DNA of 33,475 bases from Pelagophyceae sp. CCMP2097. Lineage: Eukaryota > Sar > Pelagophyceae. A program made the position numbers and the translations under genes. This document shows positions 20,983 through 31,094 of this stretch, piece by piece. The notes below the pieces were generated by a model that was not told the DNA's origin, ran no database searches, and saw nothing but the letters and a program-made list of their open reading frames with translations. Position 1 is the first letter of the stretch, and each line of letters begins with the position of its first letter. The stretch is taken from NCBI GenBank assembly GCA_026770575.1, contig MU657167.1:538842-572316 (forward strand). The letters are read 5' to 3'.

Positions 20983-21045
20983 AGGACCCGAAGGGCCCTT
21001 GCCGTAAACTGACGTTGAATAAACGGCAAGGACCCTTCGGGTCCT
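20983..21045. other. Long inverted repeat (23-bp arms, 17-nt loop)
   Basis: AGGACCCGAAGGGCCCTTGC CGT at 20983-21005 pairs with ACGGCAAGGACCCTTCGGGT CCT at 21023-21045. There is a single mismatch, which becomes a G-U pair in one RNA strand. The loop is AAACTGACGTTGAATAA. It lies about 250 bp past the stop of the large minus-strand gene. It could be a 3'-end structure, a small-RNA precursor or a tiny MITE. Confidence 0.8.
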
Positions 21046-21299
21046 GAACAATTGTATAATAAAACACCTCATGCCTCATCTTATTTAAACGTCTCGAATT
21101 ATGGAGGAAAAGGCTTCGGCAGTCCTCTTTGCAGTCAGGCTCCGGGCTCGCTGGCGATTCGCAGTCCGTCGCCGAGGCGCCGCCTTCAAAATGGTGGGGG
21201 TCGGTGATGTCGTCGAGTGGTTGATGTCGAGTGGTGCGAGTGGTGGACGTCGAGTGGACTCGAGTGGTGGGCGTCGAGTGGACGTCGAGTGGTGGGCGT

Positions 21300-24200
21300 C
21301 TAGTGGTGCAATGGCGATGTGGGCTCCGTGTTCCTGTGCGGCATCTCCGTGTCGCCGCCGACTCCGATCTTAGGTTCTTGAGAAAAGTGTTTCTTGCGTC
21401 GGAACGAGGCCAGCGTCTCGGAGAAGCGCGCTCCGAGGCCGCGTCGGTCAGAGGCATGCTCGTTCTGGGACGAGAGGGACTGGGCCAAGTTGACCACGGC
21501 TAGGAGACCGAATAGGAGGAGCACGATGATGACGACGAGGAGGGCGACGATGACTATAAGCATCGTGTCTGTCTCGTCGTCGCCGTCGCCGTCGCCGCCG
21601 CCGTCACCCGGAGGCGGCGTGGGGCCCGTGCCCGGCTGGTTGGTCGGCTGCTGCCTGCGAGGGATCGTCGGTCGCGTTTCGGGATCGTCGGTTGCGTTTT
21701 TGGATTTCCTTTGTTCGGCTGCTGCGAATTTCAGACTGCTGCCTTTCCACAGCAACAAGTTCGCCCAAACCCCCAGAGTGGGATCCTCTGAGTCTCTGGG
21801 GGGAGGATCCTGATCGATCGTCTCCTGGCCCCCTTTCGAGGGCCTTTAGCTTTCAAGGTGGAAGGACGCCGCCCCTAAATTGCGAGAAGGACGGCTTGGG
21901 CGTCGGCTGGAGCACTGGGGCCTTTGAGAACGTCGGTTCGTTGCTGGGCGCCAGCGTGTCGACGGCTTCGACTTGGGTCTTGTTGGAAAATTTTGATTCC
22001 GAGAGCAGCTGCACGACCCACGCGTTAGAGCCGAGGCGGCGGCTGGCGGTGGCGTTGCCGAGGCCGGTGGCGTTGCCGGTGGCGTTGCCGAGGCCGGTGG
22101 CGTTGCCGAGGTCGGTGGCGTTGCGGGGCCCCGCGGCCGCCGGGGCGTCGGTGACGGCGTCGTTGCCGTCGGGTTCGTCGGCTTGCGGGATCTGGAGCCT
22201 GGCGAGCTGGTCCTTCAACCAGGCACCGGACGTGATCTTAAAGGCGACGAACGCGCTCAAAATCTCGGCGAACGAGACGGCGTTGGTCCCCGCGGAACGG
22301 TCGATGACGTCGGAAGCGCGGAGAGAGAGCGAGAAGCCCAAAACGACCTCGTCCAATGCGGCGCCGTCGACGCAGTTGGCCGTGGCGTTGGCAGTTGTGG
22401 AGAAGTCGAACTTTTCAAAGACGTATTCCTGGACCACGGCCGCCTGGATGGCCAAAATGCCCGAGAACTTGAGATCGGCGCAGTACTCCGACTGCGTCTG
22501 GCCGCTGGAAATGTCGGCGACGACGCCGATGGAGATGGAGAGCGAGGCCTCGGTGGGCCGGAGCGTCGGGTGCGACGTCGTGGGCCCGGGCGTCGTCATC
22601 GGGCGCGAGCGGCGCCAGCCCACTGAAAAGGACTTGTCCGAGCTGTCCGGGCCTGATGGAAGGCGTCTGGGGCCTTTCCGGAGGTGGTGCCTTTCCTGCA
22701 ATGGCCTTGGGTGGATTCAGTGCCTCTCGGCACTCCTCAATTGCGAACCCTTTTGGACGCCGTCAAAGGACCGTGCGCCTTGGTCTCCTTGCCTTCCACC
22801 TTGGCCCAGGGCTCGTCGGAGTTGAAAGCCCAGGGCTCGTCGTCGGACTCGGAGTTGGACTGATTTGCGAAGACTGGGTGCTCCACGGACACTTTACGTG
22901 CCTCCTCCGACAGGGTGGTGCGGTACTGGTAGACGTCGTCGGCGTTATACTCGCCTGAGTTGCCGCGTTAGACGCTAGATTATTAGACTCGGCCTATCTA
23001 ATATGAGATAGTTGGATCTCATATTAGATCCAACGCGGCAACTCAGGTACTCACACTGCGACGTCAACGTGATTGAAATGTCCGCAAACTCGAAGCAGAA
23101 AGGGTGCGTCTTGGTCACAGTTAAAAAGACCTAGCATAGGAGCATCGTCGGAGACTGGGCTCCACAGCCGACCGGCCCGCCTACCACGAGGCTTCGCACC
23201 TCGGACTGGCCGTAGGGCAGGCCGTCGAGCATGTAGGCCGAGGGCTTCTGGCCGTTGATCTTAATGTCCAGGCCGGAACTGTCGCCCGGCTGGCCGCAGT
23301 AGTTCGCTTCCCCGCCGGTGTACTTGCCCGAGTTCCAGGGTGAGACGGGGGCGACGTCGAGGCGGTAAAGCACTGGGCGGAGCGACGGCGAGATGTTCTG
23401 GAGGACGACACCGATGGTGGCCACCCTGCCCTCTTCAAGGCCGTCGCAGTCGGCGCGGGGCTCAAAGTCGTCGCCGCAGTGATACCTAGAAAGGCGGGCG
23501 TCGCAGTCGGCGCGACCGTGCCGGCAGGCGTCGGAAAGAGGGACGCACTCGATCTTTTCGATTGTGATCCTCGAGTCGATCTTCGTCGTGCCCGTCTCGC
23601 CGGGACAAGAAGACTGGCCGCCCATGGTCGTGAAGATGGGCGTGCCGTGCGCCAGGTCCTAGGTCGGTGTCTTGGGAAAGTGCCTTTCTGTCCCTCGATC
23701 TCTCGTATCGACGGACCTGCGTGATCTTGACTGCGAAGAAGTCGTAAGGCGATGGGTCCGAGAGAGACACGGACACCGTCTGTTTGTGCTCGTCGTTTCT
23801 GGAGGAGCTCCGGGAGAGGCCGACGGAGAACGAGGAGCCCCAGGTATGTGAGCTCTCGTGGTTGACGCCGACTCCGAGCTTGCGCTGGAGGTGCTCCGTC
23901 TCTTCGTCCATGAGTCGCCGGCAGAAGCCGGGCGCGTTATCTCGGTCCGCGGCGTCGCCGCCGCTTGTCCCACGGGTTTTCGAAAACGGGTTTTTAGATT
24001 CCAGTCGTCGGCCTCGCAAGACGTTGGCGCATAAAGAAAGGGACGTCCCGAACGATTCGGCTGCGTCTGCAGTGAAGCCGACGTCTGTCTCCCGGCCCGA
24101 TGTCTCGCCCACAGAGTACTCAAAGTCCACAGAGGCCGTGCCGGAGAACGTGATGAGGCGGTCGACGTTGGAAAACGCGTCGAACGCCGACCTCGGGGCC

Positions 24201-27200
24201 TCTGCAGTTTGACCCTCTTCCAGCTCGCCGTGTACGTAGACAAAGTTCTTTTCCCGGCAAAAGTTGCCGACGGCCTCGTTGTCCGATGTTTGTGTCGAGT
24301 CGAAACTGCAGATTCCCAAAAGCTTCTGGGCCGCCTTGTTGGAGGCGACGAGCTTCGAATCCACTTGGCAGAGTTTTCCGAGGCCAAAGGTGTGCGTTTC
24401 GACGCAGTTTTTTTCGGCCTTGGAGATAAATTTCGACACAGAGACGACGTAGTCTTCGACGTCCGTCTTCGATAACTGGTTATAATACGTACCTCGTCCG
24501 GCCACTTCATTCGAGGTTGTTGTTTGAGTAGAACCTTGTGGCGCACCACCTTTCATTCTGCTGTTCTTATTTATATATTCAGTGGTAGTCGTCAGGTGAG
24601 CCAGGCCGTCGGTGAGGTACCTAGACAAAAGGGAATGGAGAACCAAAAGGCTCAAAAGGATCAAGGAAGGCACTCGATCAACGCCTTACTGCTTAAAGAC
24701 GGAGCCCTCCGCCTTCGAGCCGTCGTTGCCAGAGTCCTCGGTAAACTTGATGAAAGATGCCTTGAACCCATCAAGCATCGACCCGACACCCGCCGCCAAC
24801 GTTTCCTCGCTCTCCGACGTCACGGCGCGGTAGTCCTTGAGCACAGTCTGCCAGTTCTTGAGAGCCTTTGAAGACTCCGCGAACTGCTCCGTCCCCGCTT
24901 CAGATTCGCCTAATTAACAAAGGTTGCAGACCCAGAGAGATGACAAGGTCTGGACCCCAAAGCGAAGAATCCAAGGTCCGGACCCACACACCGAGTCGAT
25001 CGAGGGGACGAGGCTTCCCGGCGGGGGCGGAGCCGCCGACGACCCCCCTCGTCCACGCCTCGCGTCGTATCAGCACTTCCTCGGATGCAGCCCTTTTTCC
25101 CGGAAACTATGCTCTGCGGCTCCGTGGCTATCTCCGCTCGTCCACGCCCTGCTCTGCCAAGATTCGTGTCGGTCTCATCTCGGATGAGGTGGCTGCAGTT
25201 TGAGCTCCGGTTTGGGACACTCCCACGCACTGATGAGGCCGCCGAGGCGGACCATAGTCTGTTCGATCTCGTAGACCGTGACCACAAAGGTCGAGATCTG
25301 CTCCGGGAGCCATTCGTGCGTCCGCGCGCCGAAGACACAGTACCTAATCAAATCTTCAACTCAAGGGGGAAATCAAATCCTCGACAGCAGGACTTCCGCG
25401 GCGCCGCAGCCGCGCCAACGGCCGAGAGGGGCTTCCCGCCCTTGCAAAGGGCCTGGCTTTGGGCCCGAGAGGCTCACATGTCGTTTGCTTGCGGCTCAAT
25501 GTCGACCTTGATCGCTGTGAGCACTCGGATGTTGGCACCGCCGCCGACGATGACGTCCGAGGGCTGGCCCGCCAGGAAGGGATCGTTGGAGGTCGAAATG
25601 GCAAGGTCGAAGGTAAAAGTCATGTCCCGGGACTGCGCCTGCTCGCGCTCCGCGGAGACCGCCGGGCCGGTGAGCGAGTGCTCCGTGCCCCCGCCCGCAG
25701 ATAAGTCGACCAGGGCCTTGGACGCTTCGACGATCAAGCCCATAGAAAGACCCAAGCGCACGGAGATGCCACCCGTCGTGGAAGTAGAGTACTCAAGATC
25801 GTGCGCCGCCGCGTGCATGCCCGCAATGGCCATGGACAGCGAGAGCTCCGTCCCTTCCGTCAGCGTCGCAGTAGAGTCGCCTACGAAGGGAGCCGAGTCG
25901 AGAAAGGGGCAAGATCGCCGAGTCAGGAGGACCGGGGCGAGACTTTTCAAGGCGCACCGCCGGGCGGGTCGCGGAGCACGGTGAAGATCAGCGTCGGGTC
26001 CGTGGCCATCATGAAGATGGAAGGCACGTCATCTTGGATTGTGCCCAGGACGATGGCATGTCGAGTGAAGTCGACCTTGCCGCCGTCGACCTTGCGCTCA
26101 AACTCGAAATACACGGCCTTTGTGAAAGGCGAAAACGGGTTTGGGTCGCCGACCACGACTTGGTGCTGGTACCCAAAGTCCAACGACGACGAGTAAACGG
26201 CAGTCTCGGCCTCTTTGCCGGAGAGGCCGTCGTTGACCACGACTTCGATGGCGGCGTCGGCCGTGGGTCGCGATGTCACGAACGCGTCAAAGAGTGTCGT
26301 GGGCAAACCATTTTGGAGCTTGTAGCTCCATGGCCAGAGTAGACCCACCGTGTTGGGGTGGCGCTCCACAAGGTCGAACTGGAGCAAAAACTTATCACCC
26401 TCGACGAAGACGCCTTCGAGCTTCGGCTTTGAGAAGCACGTCTTGCCGTACGGCTCTGGACCGTCCTCGGCAATGGCCGGCGGTTCCAGGAACATGTGCT
26501 CCTCGTTGGCTATGGTCCGCTTCGCCACCGCGGAGACATCAGCCCAGAGGTAGATGTCGCGGAAGTCCGGCGCTTTTTCGGGATCGGAGTCTTCCGTGAC
26601 GTGCTGGACCTTGTCAACGCAAAACGGGGCCGCAAACGTGTAGACCTCCTCCCTCAAATCGTCCGAGGCGTTATACGCTAGCGTGGAGAGGTCCAGGCCG
26701 CGCTTCGAGCCGACACCAGTCGCCTCGTCAAAGTATTGATCCACGAACTGAAAGGTCGACGTCGCGCACGGCCGCGTCGCGTTGTCACCCTTGGAAAAGA
26801 CGGGCATCTCGACACGGCAGCCCCCCATTTTCCCATCTGCACCGGCAATTTCAAGTTCGGTAAACTCGGAGCAGGGCTTTGACTCGGCGCCGAGGCGGAG
26901 CATGAAGGCGGGCGCCGGCGGCAGATCGGTCGACGCCAAGCCCTGGTACCTAGATTTCCAAAGAGTCTGGGAGAGACCCCACAGTGTGAGTCCAGGGACC
27001 TTTTGTCGCCTCGGGGACTTTTCGCCGAGCCAGAGTCCAAAGGGCCCCGTTCCGGGACTCACGTGAAGAGCTTGCGTTGGAAGCCTCCGCAAGTCCCGAG
27101 CTCGAAGACCACGGGCTGGCCGTTGACGTAGGCCACGCCGTCGCTGCCGCCGACGACCTAGAGGCGGAAAGCGTGCGCAAAAGCACACCACACCCGGCAT

Positions 27201-30200
27201 CGACGAGAGGTCAGAGTGTTCCAGGGGTTCCAGGGTCGCGCGCAACGCACTCCGACTTTGACTGCGACCTCGTCAGTGGCCACAAAGTTCATGACAGTGT
27301 TTGTGGTGGCCAGGAAGGACGTCGAGGCCGCGGGCGACGACGGCGCATCCTCTCCGTCGCCGGAGACCGCATCCAGCCGAAAAGAGTGGCTCCGGCCCGT
27401 CCCGGAGGGCCCGTTGAACTCGGCAATGCTGACGGTGATATTGGACATGTATGCGGCGGAAAAGGCGAACTCGCCGGCGTCGTTGGTCGTGTAAGACTCG
27501 GTATCGCCGCCGCCGCGGTCGACGATGACGACGGTGGACCGCACGGGGCAGTAGCAGCCTCCAGCCTCAAACTCACAAGGGCCATTTTTGCCAAAGTCCG
27601 CTTGTTCAAAGTTGTACTTGACGACGCCGGTGTAAGACACAGCCGACTTGTCGATGAACTCCACGGTCGCCGACCGGAAGTGGGTCACGGTGACCTATGC
27701 TCAAGGGCTATGCGCTTATATACCATGCTGAGCACCAGTCCGCCGCGACGGAGTTCCAGGGAGCACGCGCCACTGACGTGATCCTCGCTCGGCGCAAAAA
27801 CGTGGTCGAAATCCGAGCCGCCGCGCAGCTTGGTCACCTTGGCGACTCGGACGAGGAAGTGCTGCTTGACCTAGGAAGCCTCGCGTGAGGGCATGCGAGG
27901 CCCTCTTTCTCCCCCCCAAAAAGTGCGGAGCGTCGAGTGAGCGAATCATCTCGCGTCGAATGAGGGGAGCCTCGGACCTCGGGCTCTTTCTCCTCCCCCG
28001 ACTCACAGAGGCCCAATTCCGGTCCGTGACGCGGATCTCCGACTCAAAGTCGCCGTAGTTGTCCGTGTACCCGCTGAGCAGTGGCGAGTAGATCGGATCG
28101 ACGGAGCCGTCGTCCAACAGATGGTCCACCTCGACCCAGGCGTCGCGCACGCCGGCCCCCGACTCGGATGCGACGATGACTGCGAGCGTCCCAACCCAGG
28201 GCGACGTGAACAGCGCCGTCGTAGAAAGCTTTGGCTCGCCGTCCTGGACCGTCGACACGGTGTACATGACGTACTTGCCGGGAACGTCGCCGGTGTCGCG
28301 GTCGTAGTACCTCGTAGAAAAAGGGTTCGGGGGCGCCGTCGGGATCCTCATAGTGGCAGCCTGGGCGTCCCTCGGAGGCTGAAAACGGACGACGGTCGAC
28401 TCACGAGATTGGCGAAAAGGGCTGGCCGCAGTGCTTGGACGTCGTCGGGATGTCGGCGATCAGCGTCGTCTTGTCCGGCGCGTCCACGGGCGACCGGAAG
28501 ATGCGAAAGCCCTAGCGAGGGGCCGAAGTTTGATCCCGTATCGCGGCGTTCTTCCTCGTGCGACGTGTCGAGGGGTCAAATGACGGAACGCGCCTCTTCC
28601 TCCTGCGACGTGTCGAGCCAGGCGAAGCGGACGCCCGTCTCGGAGATCAGCGCGGGCACAACGTCGGCGGGCGATCCGTCGTAGGCGAGGCCCGTGGAGC
28701 AGCGGGTCTCGGTGAGGGACAAGTCGATGTCTCCAACGAGGCAGGGCCCTCCCAGAGGGCAGAAGAACGCCTCGACGCAGTAGAGGCGCTTGCGGTTGTC
28801 CCCCGTCGAGGCGATTTGCTCCGTATCGTGGACGACGCACTTTACCGAGCCTCGGCCTGCATTGACGCAGCTCTTGCCCGGGCCGACGGCGGCGTCGGCG
28901 ATGCCCTTAGCAAAGTCTTCCTCTTTGACGAGCGCGCCGTTGCGGTAGACGCATTGCTTGTAGAGCGCCTTTTCGGATTGGTCCAGCGTCCAGGACCATT
29001 CGACGCCGCCCGTGGCGCCCTTGGCGCTCTTGTCGAGGTTGCCGTCGCACTGGACCTTTCCCCAAGTCGCGCTGGGGTACGTGGCCACCATGTCCCCCAG
29101 CGCCTCGTCGCCGACGCCGGACCCGCGGAGCGAGAGTTCCTCGGTGGTGCGCGCCTAGGGAGGGAGATCGGCATTGGATCCCAGTTCTCTCCGGGCCATA
29201 TAGTTTTGGTGCGTCCAAATGACAAGGCCCGATTGGCTCTTTGGTTCTCCGGGGTGAAGAATATTCACGTATCGACGCGCGTCGTGGACGAGCGGAGCAG
29301 GGCGGGGCAGACGGGGGGGGGTATTCACGTATCGACGCGGGGAAGAGGCCCTTTGCTAAGGCATTTTGCAAAGTAGCAGCACCGTAAATCTCCGCATCTC
29401 GTAGTTCTTACCTCGATGGTGTCGAGGACCATTTGCTGGATCGTGATTTCCTCTTCGTTAAACTTTGTGAAGAGAAAGGGTTCAGCTAAAGCTTGCTTCG
29501 CCCAAATCTTCGTGATCTTCGGATCAACGGCCATGTGGAAGCCCGCGATGGCCGCGGTGGCCTCGGGCATCGAGAGCCGGTTGTCGCCTAAAATTGGAGG
29601 ACGATGGGTTCAGAGTGGAGGTCTATCAATTTTTCAAAGGGATGCACTCAAAAGGAAACGGACTCACTCCAAAGGAGAAGAGTCCTCTTTCTGACACTTT
29701 CCAATTGCACTTTCCGGCTCTCGGGGGTCCCGGGACGAACTCGTCAAAATCTCGAAAAAAGGCCTCAGTCGAATCTCCTCACCGTTGGTGTCCGCGGAGC
29801 GGAAGATGGTGTTCCAGGCTAAGGCTGCGTTCTTAATGTCCGGCTCGGTCCACGCCGCCTCGAGGAGCAGGCCGCCCAAGGAGACCGACTCCATGAAATC
29901 GTCGCAGCCCACAATGTTGCCTAGAGTAATAGAATAAGTCGGGACTACCTTTCCGAGAGTGAAAGATCCCGAGAAAGGCCTTTCCGACTCGCTTCTAAGA
30001 CTCGATCGTCGGTACGACTTTCATCTTCCTCGGAGACGCACATTGCTGGCCCGTCATGCCGGCGGCGCACTTGCATTCGTCTTGCGTCTTATAGCCTTTC
30101 AAAGTAGGATGCCACTTGCTGTCTGCGAGGTCTCCGCACGACGTGCAAAAATCGGTTTCGCCGCCGGAAAAAAAAGCGGGCGAGCACGTCAAACACATCG

Positions 30201-31094
30201 TGCGGCCGTTGACAGATGCCTTGCCCGCGGGGCAGACGAGGCATTGCGAATTCCAGGAAGGTGACGCTCTGCCGAACTGGCACGATTCGCAATCATCCTT
30301 GGCGGCATTCGCTTGTTTTCCGGCTGGGCAGTCGCGGCACCCGTTGGACATTGGCTTGGTGGACACTCTACCGGGGTAGCAGTTGTTGCATTTTGTGTTC
30401 CGGGCGTCGTAAAATCTTCCAGAGGAGCAAGTGGTGCAGGAACTCGAAATGGGACTCGCCGACTCGGCGCCGACCGGGCACTGCTCGCACGTATTGGAAA
30501 CCGGATTGGTGGACTTTTGCCCCGGCAGGCAATCGAAGCACTCATTCTTGTAGTAGCCCGCGTACCTCCCCGCCGCGCACGGAGTGCACGTCTGGGAGAC
30601 GGGGGCCGTCGAGATGTACCCGACGTCGCACTCGAGGCACGCGGTCCCGGCCGGGTTGGAGTAGTCGCCTCTGCCGCACTGCCCGCATGAGCTCGTCCCG
30701 ACAAAGTTTGAGACCTTTCCGGCGGCGCACGAGGTGCAATGAGAGTTCGTCGCGCCGCTGCTATACCTTCCAACGTAGCAGTTCCGGCAGCCGCCGCCTT
30801 CGTTGGGGCCGCAAGTCTGGTCGTTGAACCTGCCGGGCCCGCAGCCTTTACAGCCAGCCCCGCTAAGGTACCAGACGCCATCGTACCTGCGGGAAGGAAG
30901 GGACGGAGTCCGAGGGGAAGGGGCTCGTCTGCGGGAAGGGGCTCGTCCCGCAGAAGTACGCCTGTTGCAAATCTCTCGTATATCAAATGTCAAAAGAGCT
31001 CCGGCGAAGGCCCGACGCACCCGGCGCTGCCGCAGCAAATACCCGATGCGAACCGAGCCGAGGACAGCGCCCAGAGCAGGAAGAGGCGGAGCAT
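21300..31094 (-). CDS. Large type I membrane protein with ephrin-receptor-like Cys repeats, EF-hand and sequon array
   Basis: Exons, minus strand: 31094-31021, 30886-30042, 29920-29783, 29587-29412, 29154-28585, 28511-28405, 28370-28007, 27870-27778, 27694-27251, 27157-27063, 26949-25958, 25880-25478, 25343-25231, 24909-24690, 24620-23717, 23658-23200, 23130-23055, 22954-22800, 22695 to about 21870, about 21665-21300. Phases agree; the ends at 28585 and 27778 and the last intron are tentative. About 2450 aa. Order: signal peptide (MLRLFLLWALSSARFASG); about 14 CxxCxxG repeats of about 18 residues (GCC2/GCC3, ephrin-receptor-like), ending EGF-like (CKCAAGMTGQQC); EF-hand loop DTNGDNRLSMPE split by an intron; a carboxypeptidase-regulatory-like stretch (TTNDAGEFAFS); unassigned regions with TVLRDPPGG and HGTPIFTTMGGQSSCPGE; five NAT sequons; transmembrane helix at 21563-21483 (MLIVIVALLVVIIVLLLFGL); basic tail. 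Probably a cell-surface receptor or adhesion protein. The family is not recognised as a whole. Confidence 0.82.
21661..21699. repeat. 19-20-bp tandem duplication
   Basis: GGGATCGTCGGTCGCGTTT occurs twice in tandem (second copy GGTTGCGTTT). It lies near the start of the last exon of the large minus-strand gene, where the splice site is unresolved. Confidence 0.7.
22048..22124. repeat. 18/12-bp minisatellite coding N-glycosylation sequons
   Basis: Units of GGTGGCGTTGCCGAGGCC, one of them 12 bp. On the minus strand they encode NATDLGNATGLGNATGNATG LGNAT, that is, five N-A-T sequons in the extracellular stalk close to the membrane helix of the large protein. Confidence 0.9.
22954..23047 (-). mobile_element. 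Introner-like DNA element forming an intron of the large gene
   Basis: Perfect 16-bp terminal inverted repeats, CCTGAGTTGCCGCGTT at 22954-22969 and AACGCGGCAACTCAGG at 23032-23047, enclose 62 bp with an inner inverted repeat (ATCTAATATGAGAT and ATCTCATATTAGAT). The flanks TACTCG and TACTCA form a 5-bp (up to 7-bp with one change) target duplication. Read on the minus strand, the intron is 23054-22955: the donor GTGAGT comes from the duplicated target and the acceptor CAACTCAG from the terminal repeat. Splicing it out restores SQ-C-EYNADDVYQYR in phase. Confidence 0.88.
25068..25190 (+). repeat. Dispersed CTCGTCCACG element, copy I (diverged, intronic)
   Basis: CCGGAAACTATGCTCTGCGG CTCCGTGG then CGCTCGTCCACGCCCTGCTC TGCCAAG aligns with the long form (ACGGAAATCT, GCTCTGGTGG, CTCGTCCACGCCCTGCTCTTCCACG), but its right end has decayed. 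It lies inside intron 13 of the large minus-strand gene (25230-24910). Confidence 0.65.
28550..28617. repeat. 23-bp duplication across an exon-intron boundary
   Basis: TCTTCCTCGTGCGACGTGTC GAG at 28550-28572 recurs at 28595-28617 with one mismatch, offset 45 bp. On the minus strand the first copy met is coding (LDTSQEEE) and the second lies beyond the frame's stop, in the intron. Confidence 0.75.
29262..29339 (-). repeat. Dispersed CTCGTCCACG element, copy J, between 18-bp direct repeats (intronic)
   Basis: TATTCACGTATCGACGCG stands at 29262-29279 and again at 29322-29339. Between them the minus strand reads CTGCTCCGCTCGTCCACGAC G, a short remnant of the element. All of it lies in intron 4 of the large gene (29411-29155). 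Confidence 0.7.

Noticed and set aside
27695..27723. A 29-nt intron in the large gene
   Set aside because: An alternative donor at 27777 gives an 83-nt intron and a more natural join (FAPSEDH to VTVTHF), though its GTCAGT donor is weak.
28315..28325. Suspected one-base error in a T run (minus) of the large gene
   Set aside because: Choosing the acceptor GAG at 28371 for the intron after 28405 puts the exon in the right frame, so no error is needed.
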